Source: Ciceribacter sp. L1K22 (GTDB lineage Bacteria; Pseudomonadota; Alphaproteobacteria; Rhizobiales; Rhizobiaceae). From it: a stretch of DNA of 64,000 bases. A model generated the notes under the pieces. It ran no database searches. It was not told the DNA's origin and saw only the letters and a list, made by a program, of their open reading frames with translations. The DNA lies in NCBI RefSeq assembly GCF_017599385.1, contig NZ_JAGFPK010000001.1, positions 3,231,436-3,295,435 of the forward strand, written 5' to 3'. The translations under genes were made by a program, and so were the position numbers. Each line of letters opens with the position of its first letter. Position 1 is the first letter of the stretch. This document shows positions 1 to 8,939 of this stretch, piece by piece.

Positions 1-43
1 CGATTAAGATCACGAAAACCTAAGACCAAAACACCACCTGACC

Positions 44-90
44 GCGCACCTAAAAACAAGAAAACCCGCCAAGCAAAAATCGGCGGGTTT
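44..90 (-). terminator. Rho-independent terminator downstream of carD
   Basis: A 9-bp perfect stem (62-70 with 82-90, arms AAACCCGCC/GGCGGGTTT) is followed, reading leftward, by a T-rich stretch to about position 44. It lies about 60 bases past the carD stop and would end leftward transcription. Confidence 0.7.
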
Positions 91-102
91 GTCAGCAGTC
101 TG

Positions 103-128
103 AAGGCGTCCTGAACGGACGCCTTTTT
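103..128 (+). terminator. Hairpin with T-run, probable rightward terminator
   Basis: Perfect 9-bp stem AAGGCGTCC/GGACGCCTT (103-111 with 117-125), loop of five bases, then extra T residues to 128 on the plus strand. It probably ends a rightward transcript that enters from outside the window, facing carD. With the leftward hairpin at 62-90 it makes a convergent terminator pair. Confidence 0.6.
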
Positions 129-147
129 GGTAACTCTTTGCCGGCTT

Positions 148-717
148 TTATGCCGCCTCTTCCTGCGCGTCGTCCTCTTCGACAACCTTTCCGCGCTTCG
201 GACCCTTGTTGAGATTGGCTTCGATAAGGCGCACCGCTTCAGTTTCCGACATTTTATTCACCGCGGCAATTTCACGAGCCATTCTGTCTAAAGCGGCCTC
301 GTAGAGCTGTCGCTCGGAATAGGACTGCTCAGGCTGGTTTTCGGCCCTGTAGAGATCCCGGACAACCTCGGCGATCGATATCAAATCACCCGAATTGATC
401 TTTGCATCATACTCCTGCGCGCGGCGGGACCACATGGTACGCTTTACCCGTGCCTTGCCTTGTACGACCTTGAGTGCGCGATCAACAAAATCGGTTTCCG
501 ACAGCTTGCGCATGCCAATGCTCACAGCCTTAGCGACCGGAACCTTGAGACGCATCTTGTCTTTCTCGAAATCAATGACAAAAAGCTCAAGCTTCATGCC
601 CGCAACTTCTTGCTCCTCGATGGCCGTGATGGTACCCACCCCGTGAGCAGGATAGACGATCGATTCGCCGGTCTTGAAGCCTTGACGGATCGGGGATTTC
701 TTCTGCTGGTTCGTCAT
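148..717 (-). CDS. CarD/CdnL-family RNA polymerase-binding regulator
   Basis: Predicted 189-residue CarD-family protein. Family members bind the RNA polymerase beta subunit and stabilise open promoter complexes, often at rRNA and stress promoters. The N-terminal part (about residues 12-75, including G-ESIVYPAHGVGTI) matches the RNA polymerase-interacting Tudor-like domain. The following helical part, with the MWSRRAQEYD stretch, fits the DNA-contacting domain. The last twelve residues are strongly acidic. The frame stays open to a TTG at 753, but the ATG at 717 has GGGAG twelve bases upstream and gives the normal family N-terminus (MTNQQKKSP), so I start there. It stands alone downstream of fdxA and ends before a terminator. 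The family call is secure; the regulated genes are unknown. Confidence 0.9.
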   Translation of the reverse strand: MTNQQKKSPIRQGFKTGESIVYPAHGVGTITAIEEQEVAGMKLELFVIDFEKDKMRLKVPVAKAVSIGMRKLSETDFVDRALKVVQGKARVKRTMWSRRAQEYDAKINSGDLISIAEVVRDLYRAENQPEQSYSERQLYEAALDRMAREIAAVNKMSETEAVRLIEANLNKGPKRGKVVEEDDAQEEAA

Positions 718-1053
718 TCGAATTACAAACTCCCTGTTATGCTTCCAGCCCAAGGCCGGCGCCGGGTCGATTCAGGCCCGGATGAGACGGGGGAAACCGT
801 CAGGTCACACGTTGCTGATCCTATAAACAAAAGCCGACATGCCCTCGGCCCTAATCTTGACGCGACTTATGTCTGCGCAGTCGCCAAGACCTAGCCCGAA
901 GCATGCTTGTTTTGTGAAAATTAGGGCATACCCATGCCTAAAGTGGAACAGTTTTTGTGTTGTAGCACAAAAGCATGCGGAAATCAATATTTTGCTGCTT
1001 GGCTACGCTGCGCCTTGCCTGCCACTTCATTGGACCGGGTGAGAACCGAACAG
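718..1053. other. Intergenic region between fdxA and carD, no gene seen
   Basis: This 336-base stretch holds the 5' region of carD. Short open frames exist on both strands, but none has a Shine-Dalgarno sequence or recognisable content. I could not pick out a convincing promoter by eye. Confidence 0.5.
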
Positions 1054-1392
1054 TCAGTCACCCTGACCGGGGTTTGGGGAGAAAAATTTCTCGAGCTTCC
1101 CTTCTAGGCCGTCCATCTCTTTGGCTTCCGGCAGAGCATCGCGCTTCGTGGTGATGTTAGGCCACACTTTTGCATATTCCATATTAAGCTTTAACCAGGA
1201 GTCGAGACCCGGTTCTGTGTCAGGCTTGATGGCTTCAGCCGGACACTCCGGTTCGCAAACCCCGCAATCGATGCACTCATCGGGATGTATGACGAGGAAA
1301 TTTTCGCCCTCGTAAAAACAGTCGACCGGACAGACCTCCACGCAGTCGGTGTACTTGCAGCGTATGCAATTGTCTGTAACGACGTACGTCAT
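1054..1392 (-). CDS. fdxA: Seven-iron ferredoxin FdxA
   Basis: 112-residue cytoplasmic electron carrier of the Azotobacter FdI type. Cys9, Cys17 and Cys50 are placed to hold the [3Fe-4S] cluster, and Cys21 (followed by Pro22), Cys40, Cys43 and Cys46 to hold the [4Fe-4S] cluster. Length and C-terminal extension (helical, ending [10 protein letters not shown]) fit the family. The frame is open to a TTG at 1404, but the ATG at 1392 has GGAG at good spacing and begins [12 protein letters not shown] as in relatives. It sits between the S4-domain gene and carD, an order I recall from other alphaproteobacteria. The redox partner is not indicated by neighbours. Confidence 0.95.
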   Translation of the reverse strand: MTYVVTDNCIRCKYTDCVEVCPVDCFYEGENFLVIHPDECIDCGVCEPECPAEAIKPDTEPGLDSWLKLNMEYAKVWPNITTKRDALPEAKEMDGLEGKLEKFFSPNPGQGD

Positions 1393-1477
1393 GCGGGACT
1401 CCAAGCCTTCTAATATTTTTTCGCCGACAGTCTGACAGCAGCCAGAACCCGTCCGTTGGCCGCTCCAATTTCTGTCG

Positions 1478-1498
1478 GAGCCAATGAGCTATTGGCTC
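1478..1498. promoter_or_regulatory. Inverted repeat in the fdxA 5' region
   Basis: Perfect 8-bp arms GAGCCAAT/ATTGGCTC with a five-base spacer, about 90 bases upstream of the fdxA start and 60 bases past the S4-domain gene stop. No T-run follows on either strand, so an operator is as likely as a terminator. Confidence 0.3.
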
Positions 1499-1556
1499 GG
1501 CTGCGCTATAGCAAGGATAAACCATCCTGAAAATAGCTGAAAAGGAACAGAGTTTT

Positions 1557-1961
1557 CTAATCGCTGTCGTCTGCGACGCTGGGACGCAAGGCTGCTATAG
1601 CGCGGCGTTCACGTTTCGTGGGTCGCCCGCTTCCGGGCTTGCGGAGGGCCTGGTGTAGATGTGTAAGGCGCTGCTCGCCAGTCTTTGACGGCGTCACATC
1701 TTCATAAAGAAGCCGAGCCTCGGAATACGGACCCCGCCTGTCGGCGATTCCCTTTACAATGAGGACGCTATCCGCATGCTCGAAGGAAAGCTCTAAGCGG
1801 TCTTCAAGTGTAACGAGGCGGCTTGCCTGATGAACCGCGTTGCCATTGATCTTGATATGGCCTCCGCCGATATACGCTTGCGCAAGAGACCGCGATTTCA
1901 CGATGCGGGCGAAATAGAGCCACTTGTCGACACGTTGACGATGTTCCGCAGCGCGATCCAT
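1557..1961 (-). CDS. S4-domain RNA-binding protein, Hsp15-like
   Basis: 134-residue basic protein. An S4 RNA-binding fold occupies about residues 10-60 (RVDKWLYFARIVKSRS, then GGHIKINGNAV), the pattern of heat-shock protein Hsp15 (HslR). In E. coli Hsp15 binds 50S subunits carrying stalled peptidyl-tRNA. The C-terminus is rich in Lys and Arg (SGRPTKRERRA), as in relatives. ATG at 1961 lies six bases downstream of the helicase stop, so the two are almost certainly co-transcribed and perhaps translationally coupled. Pairing with an RNA-helicase-like gene supports a role in ribosome or RNA handling. Family assignment is firm; identity as true HslR is inferred. Confidence 0.85.
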   Translation of the reverse strand: MDRAAEHRQRVDKWLYFARIVKSRSLAQAYIGGGHIKINGNAVHQASRLVTLEDRLELSFEHADSVLIVKGIADRRGPYSEARLLYEDVTPSKTGEQRLTHLHQALRKPGSGRPTKRERRAIAALRPSVADDSD

Positions 1962-1967
1962 GACGTC

Positions 1968-4946
1968 CTATTTTTTCATCTGCTCCTTGAGCGCCGCCAG
2001 CTTCGCGAAGGGAGAGTCGGGATCGAGGGGTCGCTCCTTGCGGGGCGGATTTGCCTCAAAACGAGCTTGCTGGGGCTTTTGCCGACGATCATCGCGCGAC
2101 GATTTCGAATGCCGACCTTTGCCATCGGGAGCCGCGGCCCTGTCTTTCTTAGAGCTATGCTCCTCGCGGTTTCCGCCAGTCCTTGGCGGGCCCTTTCGGT
2201 TTTCGCCGTGACGACCTTGAGAAGCTTCATCACGTCGCGACCGCCCATCCCGAGTGAGAGCGCGCTCGCTACGTTGCTGATCATTCCGCCCGCCCGGCCG
2301 CCAAAGGAGAACTGGTTTCGGTTCAGATGAAGCCGCCTCTTCATCAATACCAACCGCCGCCTCTTCAGTATCTGCCTGGGACGTCTCGGAAGTCTCCTCC
2401 GTCACCTCAGAAGCAATGGGAGGAACCGGGGACCCCGGCACTATGTCGGCTGCGTCGGAAGTGACTGGGTTTTGCTTCTGCAAGAACTCCGCTGCTTCGG
2501 CTGCCGAGACAACATCGGCGCGATAGCCAAGTCCCTTGAGGATTTCTTCTATATCATCTGGTGTCGCCCCTAGAATCGACAACATCGCAGTGGTTGCGGT
2601 GAACCGACGGCCATCATAAGCACCCTCAGGGCGTGGACCCTGTCCCGGCTTCCACTGCAAAAGCGGACGAATGAGGTCCGCGAGCCGCTCAAGTATGTCG
2701 ATACGAACTGCACGTTTTCCGAGAAAGCGGAAACCGGCCAGTTTGTAGAAGGTTCGCTCGAAGCCACTATCCGTGGCGACCGAGGTCCGACCTGCCGCAA
2801 GCACCGGTATCAATTCGCCATAGCCGGCCTTATCGAGACCATCATTCTTCAGGGCCCACAACAAAGTTATCAATTCGGCCGGCGCTGGCTTCAGCAACGC
2901 AGGCATGAAAACGTGATAGGCACCAAAACGTACGCCGTGACGCCGCATGGACGCACGAGCGTCCTGATCGAGAGACTTAACGTCATCGGCCACATCTCGA
3001 CGGAACAGAACCCCCAGATTTTCCACCAACTGAAAAGCGAGACCTTTTGCAAGACCCTGCAAATCCTCGGCTCTCGAGAGATCATCGAGCGGCTTCAGAA
3101 CGGTCGCGATATGGTGATTCACAAAGCGCTCGATACGGGCAACCACATGTTCCCTGGCGTTACCCGAAAGCTGCTCGTCCGCAAGTAGGATCACCCGAGG
3201 ATGAAGGATGTGATCACTTCCCGTGAGACGACCCACCGGGTCGCCGAGCCAACGGACCAAACCGTCGGAGCTAAGCGCGAGGTCGCTGTTGCCGCAGGCA
3301 TGCAGTCGAGCGGCGCGCGCTTCAAACTCGAGATGCAGCGCCTTTTGGGCAGCAGACTGGACAGCCTTCGCATCGGGGCCGTCCGTGCCGGCGACGGTCG
3401 TGAAACGAAATCCCGCCAATTGCCCCATCAGATGACCTTCCACGAAGACGTCACCATTAACACTGATTTCTGCTTCCAGCATCGCATTCTCTCTTAAGCG
3501 CTTCATGAGCACAGATGTCCTGCGATCAACAAAGCGTTTCGTCAACCGTTCATGTAACGCATCGGACAACCGATCCTCGATTTCCCGCGTCTTTTCTTGC
3601 CAGTGTGTCGGATCGGCAAGCCAACCCGGCCGATTGGAGACATAGGTCCATGTTCGGATCTGCGCAATCCTGGCGGACAGCGTGTCTATTTCACCATCTA
3701 TTCGATCGGCCCTTTTGACCTGTTCCGCCATGAAGTTCTCGTTGACCGTGCCGTGACGTACGAGATCGAAAAACAGCGTGGAGATCAGATCCGCATGCTG
3801 CGCAGGTGTGATCCGGCGATAGTCAGGCAAAGCGCAGGCTTCCCAGAGCTTTTCCACTTTTTCTGCATCAGTGGCAGCATCTCTGATCTCCGGGTACCGC
3901 GCCAGATATTCAAGCGCCTGCTGATCGACGGCCGGCAAAGCCCTCGCAAGACCACCAATCTGCGGCGCCGCGTCAAGACTCCGGCGCAGTGCATCTATGG
4001 ATGAATAGTCGAGACGCGCCGTGCGCCATTGCAGGACCTTGACGGGATCGAATGCATGTACCTCCAACCGTTCAACCAGTTCATCATCGAAAGGCGCCAC
4101 CCGGCCCGTGACGCCGAAGGTCCCATCCCGCACATGACGTCCAGCACGACCTGCTATCTGCCCAAGCTCACCGGGATTTAGGTTCCGAAACTGATAGCCG
4201 TCAAACTTGCGATCCTGTGCAAAAGCAACATGATCAACGTCAAGATTGAGCCCCATACCGATGGCATCTGTCGCGACCAGGTACTCGACATCGCCGGATT
4301 GGTAGAGCGCCACCTGTGCATTGCGTGTGCGTGGGCTCAAGGCGCCAAGAACGACGGCTGCACCGCCACGCTGTCGCCGTATGAGTTCAGCGATGGCATA
4401 AACCTCATCGGCGGAAAAGGCCACAATAGCCGTACGCTGCGGAAGACGCGTGGTCTTTTTTTGTCCTGCATAGAGAAGCTGCGAGAGACGGGGGCGCTCG
4501 ACGATTGTTATACCGGGCAGCAGCTGAAGAAGGATGGACTTCATCGTTGCCGAGCCAAGCAACAAAGTCTCGTCTCGTCCACGCAGGTGCAGTAGCCTGT
4601 CCGTAAAAATATGTCCGCGCTCGAGATCGCCAGCCAACTGTATCTCGTCGATGGCCACGAAAGACGCTTTCGTATCCCGTGGCATTGCTTCGACCGTACA
4701 GACGGAAAACCGGGCCGCTACAGGTGTTATACGCTCCTCTCCGGTGATTAAGGCGACCTGCGCAGCACCAACCTTTTCGACAAGACGGCCGTAGACTTCC
4801 CGGGCGAGCAGCCGAAGAGGCAATCCTATGATACCCGAGCCATGAGCGATCATCCTTTCGATCGCGAAATGCGTTTTCCCGGTATTGGTCGGCCCCAACA
4901 CGGCAGTTACACCGCGACCGGTCAGGATCATGGGATGCGATGTCAA
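1968..4946 (-). CDS. SUV3-like DEAD/DEAH-box helicase
   Basis: Superfamily 2 helicase of about 992 residues, related to mitochondrial SUV3. Walker A is GPTNTGKT (residues 18-25), followed by the DEIQ Walker B motif, a GSATM motif III and QIAGRAGRH motif VI, all in the first third. A long middle region follows. From about residue 830 the chain becomes low-complexity, Arg/Lys/Ser/Glu-rich and probably disordered. Likely role: ATP-driven RNA unwinding. GGAG lies seven bases before a TTG at 4946, which I take as the start; the first ATG (4931) would remove five residues only and has poorer spacing. The gene is followed within six bases by the S4 RNA-binding gene. Confidence 0.88.
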   Translation of the reverse strand: MTSHPMILTGRGVTAVLGPTNTGKTHFAIERMIAHGSGIIGLPLRLLAREVYGRLVEKVGAAQVALITGEERITPVAARFSVCTVEAMPRDTKASFVAIDEIQLAGDLERGHIFTDRLLHLRGRDETLLLGSATMKSILLQLLPGITIVERPRLSQLLYAGQKKTTRLPQRTAIVAFSADEVYAIAELIRRQRGGAAVVLGALSPRTRNAQVALYQSGDVEYLVATDAIGMGLNLDVDHVAFAQDRKFDGYQFRNLNPGELGQIAGRAGRHVRDGTFGVTGRVAPFDDELVERLEVHAFDPVKVLQWRTARLDYSSIDALRRSLDAAPQIGGLARALPAVDQQALEYLARYPEIRDAATDAEKVEKLWEACALPDYRRITPAQHADLISTLFFDLVRHGTVNENFMAEQVKRADRIDGEIDTLSARIAQIRTWTYVSNRPGWLADPTHWQEKTREIEDRLSDALHERLTKRFVDRRTSVLMKRLRENAMLEAEISVNGDVFVEGHLMGQLAGFRFTTVAGTDGPDAKAVQSAAQKALHLEFEARAARLHACGNSDLALSSDGLVRWLGDPVGRLTGSDHILHPRVILLADEQLSGNAREHVVARIERFVNHHIATVLKPLDDLSRAEDLQGLAKGLAFQLVENLGVLFRRDVADDVKSLDQDARASMRRHGVRFGAYHVFMPALLKPAPAELITLLWALKNDGLDKAGYGELIPVLAAGRTSVATDSGFERTFYKLAGFRFLGKRAVRIDILERLADLIRPLLQWKPGQGPRPEGAYDGRRFTATTAMLSILGATPDDIEEILKGLGYRADVVSAAEAAEFLQKQNPVTSDAADIVPGSPVPPIASEVTEETSETSQADTEEAAVGIDEEAASSEPKPVLLWRPGGRNDQQRSERALTRDGRSRRDEASQGRHGENRKGPPRTGGNREEHSSKKDRAAAPDGKGRHSKSSRDDRRQKPQQARFEANPPRKERPLDPDSPFAKLAALKEQMKK

Positions 4947-5196
4947 CCTTAAACTCCACGACTAGACGCCACGTTGGCGACGTCGACAATCAAATGGCTA
5001 TGAATTTTCAGAAAGGCAAGCGACGGAACTCACCGCGGCCGAAAAATGCCGATGACGGAATGAGGTCCGGGCGGTAACGCCAGGAATTGGCAAGTGCCTG
5101 CAGTGAGAGGAAGGCGCAATGACCTGGAGCTTCCGGCATCCGACCTCGATGGGAACATTTTCGTGCCCTTTTCGTTGAAGCGCCGAGGTCAAGAAC

Positions 5197-6177
5197 ATGT
5201 CCCTTCCGCTTCCACCCCCCGAACAACTTTCGGCTTTCCCCGGCCACAACTTCGCGCTGATCCACGGGTTGGGAATGGCGCCAGTCTTCTGGCGGCTTTA
5301 CGCACCCCAATTCATGCTTGAGCACAAGACGATTGCCTATCCCCTCCCCGGCCATGACGGATGGCCGCTTCCTGTCGCGGGTCAGCCACTCTACACCCAG
5401 CAAATAGTTTCGGCATATGCGAATGCGATCGAACGAGATTTCCGAGGCCAGCCTGTTACGTTATTCGGCCATTCCACCGGTGGCTTCGTGTCCCTTGCGA
5501 TCGCGGCAGCCAGACCCGATCTTGTTCGTGCGATCGTGCTGATCGGTGGATTCGCCTGCGGCCGATTTGAGGGACGTGAGCGCCTTGCTGCGCGCCTGCT
5601 GCGGATACCACACATCGGCCCCGCCCTTTTTCAGACTTTGTTCAAGAGATGGATTTCCACGCGGGAGACCTTCCGCTCAGGCTCCATTGATTGTGTCTAC
5701 GATAAGTCCTGCCCTTGGGAGAGTGACGAGACACAGCAGATGATGGAAGACGTGCGGGTGCGTCTTCAGTGTTGTCGCCCGGAAGACGTGGGTTCAGTCG
5801 TCCGTTGGTTCCAGAACAGCACTCTGCTGGATCATCTCGAAAAGATCACCACACCCGTTCTCAATCTTGTTGGTGCAAATGACGAGATTGTCCCCGCGCA
5901 TCATCAGCTCAGATTGGCACGAAGCATGCCTAACGCGATGACGGTACTGTTTGGCCAGACAGGACACCTCCTGATGGTCGAAAGGCAGAGCGAGCTAAAC
6001 AGGATTTTGTCCCGCTTTAGCGCTGCCCCCTGGATCGTGATGTCGCCGGGAAGGTCGGCACGGATAACCAAGCCTCGTATTACCTCCGCTCAGGCGGAGG
6101 GTTGGGTAGCGACACGGGGATCTCTGATCGCCCGTTTCAAAACGGCATGGGGAACAAAAACTGCGCAGATTCATTAA
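5197..6177 (+). CDS. Alpha/beta-fold hydrolase
   Basis: 326-residue hydrolase of the alpha/beta fold. The nucleophile elbow is G-H-S93-T-G-G, the acid is probably D229 in GANDEIVP, and the base H257 in QTGHLLM. An oxyanion-hole HG motif (LIHGLG) lies near residue 23. No signal peptide is evident, so it is probably cytoplasmic. ATG at 5197 has GAGG eight bases upstream. The C-terminal 45 residues past the catalytic His are unusual in composition and may be poorly folded. The substrate cannot be predicted; esterase, lactonase or dehalogenase-like activities are all possible. The next two genes are tiny envelope proteins with no evident link. Confidence 0.8.
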   Translation: MSLPLPPPEQLSAFPGHNFALIHGLGMAPVFWRLYAPQFMLEHKTIAYPLPGHDGWPLPVAGQPLYTQQIVSAYANAIERDFRGQPVTLFGHSTGGFVSLAIAAARPDLVRAIVLIGGFACGRFEGRERLAARLLRIPHIGPALFQTLFKRWISTRETFRSGSIDCVYDKSCPWESDETQQMMEDVRVRLQCCRPEDVGSVVRWFQNSTLLDHLEKITTPVLNLVGANDEIVPAHHQLRLARSMPNAMTVLFGQTGHLLMVERQSELNRILSRFSAAPWIVMSPGRSARITKPRITSAQAEGWVATRGSLIARFKTAWGTKTAQIH

Positions 6178-6213
6178 GGGACAGATCGCGAAGCATCCAA
6201 AGGAGAGGTTTAC

Positions 6214-6369
6214 ATGCTCGGTACGATTTTGCTGGTGGTTCTAATCTTGTTGCTGATCGGTGCCTTGCCGAACTGGGGCTATAGTCGGTCATGGGGTTAT
6301 GGCCCGTCCGGCGGACTGGGGTTGGTTCTCGTGATTGTTCTTATCCTGCTCCTTATGGGCAGAATTTAA
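6214..6369 (+). CDS. DUF3309-like small membrane protein
   Basis: 51-residue protein with two hydrophobic helices (about residues 3-18 and 34-48) separated by a Trp/Tyr/Ser/Gly linker (PNWGYSRSWGYGPSGG). This is the pattern of DUF3309 proteins, common in Rhizobiales and usually 50-60 residues. ATG at 6214 has a strong AGGAGAGG seven to eight bases upstream, and the TAA is at 6367. It lies 36 bases after the hydrolase gene and 20 bases before a lipoprotein gene, so it may be co-transcribed with both. Function is unknown; family members are often found near stress or envelope genes. Confidence 0.8.
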   Translation: MLGTILLVVLILLLIGALPNWGYSRSWGYGPSGGLGLVLVIVLILLLMGRI

Positions 6370-6389
6370 ATCAACCGTCGGAGTACCTC

Positions 6390-6644
6390 ATGAAAAAGAT
6401 TCTTCTCTCTATCGCCCTTATTGGCACGTTAGCATCTTGCACGGCGACCGAAAAAGGCGCGGCTACCGGCGCGGCCGTTGGCGGCGTCGTGGGTGGCGTT
6501 GCGACCAATTCTTGGGGTGGCGCAGCAGTCGGAGCCGCGGTTGGCGGTGTTGCTGGCGCATTGATCGGCCAAGCTCAGGACCGTCCTGGTTATTGCGTAT
6601 ATCGCGACCGCTACGGCCGCACTTACGAAGCGCGTTGCCGCTAA
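6390..6644 (+). CDS. Small glycine-zipper lipoprotein
   Basis: 84-residue predicted lipoprotein. The signal is MKKILLSIALIGTLASC, with lipobox L-A-S-C and acylated Cys17. The mature part carries a glycine-zipper region (about residues 23-60: repeated GAAxGxxVGG units) of the rickettsial 17-kDa-antigen/YMGG type, then a short Cys- and Tyr-containing tail. The frame extends upstream, but ATG at 6390 with GGAG six bases before it gives a clean lipoprotein start. It should be anchored in the outer membrane or periplasm; function is unknown. A terminator follows directly. Confidence 0.85.
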   Translation: MKKILLSIALIGTLASCTATEKGAATGAAVGGVVGGVATNSWGGAAVGAAVGGVAGALIGQAQDRPGYCVYRDRYGRTYEARCR

Positions 6645-6667
6645 AGCGCGTTTCAAGTCCAAATGAA

Positions 6668-6694
6668 GGGGTCGCAGTTACGCGGCCCCTTTTC
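6668..6694. terminator. Bidirectional terminator between lipoprotein gene and phbB
   Basis: Eight-bp stem (6668-6675 with 6682-6689, one G-T wobble) followed by TTTTCT on the plus strand. It lies between the convergent lipoprotein and phbB genes and could serve both. Confidence 0.65.
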
Positions 6695-6706
6695 TCATGG
6701 GTTCTC

Positions 6707-7432
6707 TTAAACGAAGAACTGCCCGCCGTTGGCCGAAATTGTCGACCCGGTTATGAAGCCCGCATCATCGGAAGCAAGAAAAGATACGCACCGGGCAATT
6801 TCTTCCGGTTCCCCCAGCCGACCGACCGGTATCTGGGGGATGATGCGTTCGTTGAGCACTTTTTCAGGGATGGCCCGTACCATTTCGGTGCCAATATAAC
6901 CCGGGCAGACAGCATTGACAGTAATGCCCTTCGCTGCGCCTTCCTGGGCAAGCGCCTTGGTGAAACCTAGATCACCCGCTTTAGCCGCTGAATAGTTAGC
7001 TTGTCCCATCTGACCCTTCTGGCCGTTGATCGACGAGATATTGATGATGCGACCGAAGTTCCGGTCCCGCATTCCGGTCCACACAAGATGGGTCATGTTG
7101 AACAGGCCTGTAAGGTTCGTCCCGATCACCTCGTTCCATTGCTCGGGGGTCATTTTGTGGAACATGGCGTCCCGAGTGATGCCAGCATTGTTGACGAGCA
7201 CTTCGACCGGGCCGATTGCCGCTTCAACATTCGCGACGCCAGCGGCACAAGCCTGATAGTCGGAAACATCCCACTTGAAGACCGCAATACCTGTTTCCGC
7301 TTCAAACGCCTTGGCCTTCTCGTCATTACCGGCGTAATTGGCGGCCACACGATACCCTTGCTGCTTGAAAGCAATGGAAATGGCCGCTCCTATGCCGCGC
7401 GTGCCGCCTGTGACCAACGCTACCCTGCCCAT
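6707..7432 (-). CDS. phbB: Acetoacetyl-CoA reductase PhbB
   Basis: 241-residue short-chain dehydrogenase that reduces acetoacetyl-CoA to (R)-3-hydroxybutyryl-CoA with NADPH, the second step of polyhydroxybutyrate synthesis. Visible motifs: cofactor loop TGGTRGIG (residues 8-15), NNAG (81-84), and catalytic Ser134, Tyr147 and Lys151. The C-terminal ITGSTISANGGQ is typical of PhaB/PhbB. ATG at 7432 has GGGAGGA upstream. It follows phbA by 88 bases on the same strand, forming the usual phbAB pair. The polymerase gene phbC is not in the window. Confidence 0.96.
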   Translation of the reverse strand: MGRVALVTGGTRGIGAAISIAFKQQGYRVAANYAGNDEKAKAFEAETGIAVFKWDVSDYQACAAGVANVEAAIGPVEVLVNNAGITRDAMFHKMTPEQWNEVIGTNLTGLFNMTHLVWTGMRDRNFGRIINISSINGQKGQMGQANYSAAKAGDLGFTKALAQEGAAKGITVNAVCPGYIGTEMVRAIPEKVLNERIIPQIPVGRLGEPEEIARCVSFLASDDAGFITGSTISANGGQFFV

Positions 7433-7520
7433 GTATGTCCTCCCTCATTAGACGCCACGATTGTTTTTGGATGAGCTCCTCTACGGGAGCCTTAATCGTC
7501 ACCAAGGAGATTGCGTGTCG

Positions 7521-8702
7521 TCACAGTGCTTCAAGGCACATCGCCACACCCATTCCTCCACCGATGCATAATGTCGCTAGCCCTTTCTTTGCGCCCCTCC
7601 GTTTCATCTCAAACAGCAGGGTGTTGAGAATACGGGCCCCGGAAGCGCCCACTGGATGGCCAATGGCGATGGCGCCGCCATTGACATTCACGATTGATGT
7701 GTCCCAGCCGAGATCCTTGTTGACGGCGCAGGCCTGTGCGGCAAACGCTTCGTTTGCCTCCACCAGTTCGATATCGCTGACTTTCCAGCCGGCCTTCTCC
7801 AGCGCCTTTCGAGACGCCGGGATCGGCCCGGTGCCCATGATCTTCGGGTCAACGCCAGCCGTCGCCCATGATGCGATACGAGCCATCGGAGAAATGCCGC
7901 GGCGAGCAGCTTCGGCTTCGGTCATCAGGAGGGCAGCCGCTGCACCGTCGTTGATTCCGGATGCGTTGCCAGCCGTGACACTGCCTTCCTTGTCAAAGGC
8001 GGGTTTCAGCTTCGTCAAGCTATCTAAAGTCGCTCCGTGACGGATGTATTCATCGGCATCGACGGTGATGTCTCCCTTGCGGCTTGAAACGACCACCGGA
8101 ACAATTTCATCCTTGAACTTGCCCGCTTTTTGCGCCGCTTCGGCCTTGTTCTGTGACGAAAGAGCGAATGCGTCCTGCTCGTCGCGGGACAACTGCCACT
8201 GCCGGGCGACATTCTCCGCGGTTATTCCCATGTGATAACCATAAAACGCATCGGTGAGACCGTCCCTGATCATCGTGTCGACCATCCGCATGTCGCCCAT
8301 CTTGGTCCCCGACCGCAGATGCGCGCAATGGGGTGCCATGGACATCGATTCCTGACCGCCGGCGACGATAATCTTGGCATCTCCAGTCGCGATCTGCTGC
8401 ATGCCAAGAGCAACCGCGCGAAGTCCCGAGCCGCAAAGCTGGTTGATACCCCATGCCGTCGCTTCCTGCGGAATGCCGGCTTTCATCGCCGCCTGACGAG
8501 CAGGGTTTTGCCCCTCCCCCGCGGTGAGTATTTGTCCGAGAATGACTTCATCGACTTCCTCGCCGGCAACGCCGGCGCGCTCCAGCACGCTCCTGATCAC
8601 CGTGGCGCCAAGCTCATGGGCTGGAACCGATGCGAATGCACCGTTGAACGAACCGACGGGAGTACGTGCCGCGCTTGCGACAACGATTGACGTGATGCTC
8701 AT
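7521..8702 (-). CDS. phbA: Acetyl-CoA acetyltransferase PhbA (beta-ketothiolase)
   Basis: 393-residue thiolase that condenses two acetyl-CoA to acetoacetyl-CoA, feeding polyhydroxybutyrate synthesis (and reversible in ketone use). The acylated nucleophile is Cys90 in NQLCGSG; His349 in [10 protein letters not shown] and Cys379 in LCIGGGMG complete the active site. Length is normal for biosynthetic thiolases. ATG at 8702 has GAGGAG five bases upstream. It is first gene of a leftward phbAB operon, divergent from the phaR repressor gene across 237 bases. Confidence 0.96.
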   Translation of the reverse strand: MSITSIVVASAARTPVGSFNGAFASVPAHELGATVIRSVLERAGVAGEEVDEVILGQILTAGEGQNPARQAAMKAGIPQEATAWGINQLCGSGLRAVALGMQQIATGDAKIIVAGGQESMSMAPHCAHLRSGTKMGDMRMVDTMIRDGLTDAFYGYHMGITAENVARQWQLSRDEQDAFALSSQNKAEAAQKAGKFKDEIVPVVVSSRKGDITVDADEYIRHGATLDSLTKLKPAFDKEGSVTAGNASGINDGAAAALLMTEAEAARRGISPMARIASWATAGVDPKIMGTGPIPASRKALEKAGWKVSDIELVEANEAFAAQACAVNKDLGWDTSIVNVNGGAIAIGHPVGASGARILNTLLFEMKRRGAKKGLATLCIGGGMGVAMCLEAL

Positions 8703-8939
8703 GGTGTCTCCTCGGACGTGTTTTTGCTGTGCAACGAAACTGGCAAAGCTTTATGTGAGAGTCAAATGAAACAGGGCAGCATCGCTATCGTCTTTTGGTT
8801 GTATGAACACCTGGTGATGAAGCAGGAAACAGACGCAAATCCCGCATCGCACAAAGAGATTGTCAGGACGCTCCGTTTGCGATTACAGTTGTCTTGGGAG
8901 AAGGCAATAATAATCAAATCTATGGGTTAGGAGACCGAC

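Noticed and set aside
805-987. 60-codon frame upstream of carD
   Set aside because: No ribosome site, odd Cys/Phe-rich composition, and it lies in the carD 5' region.
8718-8930. 70-codon frame in the phbA-phaR divergent region
   Set aside because: It starts without a Shine-Dalgarno and occupies the shared promoter region; no similarity recognised.
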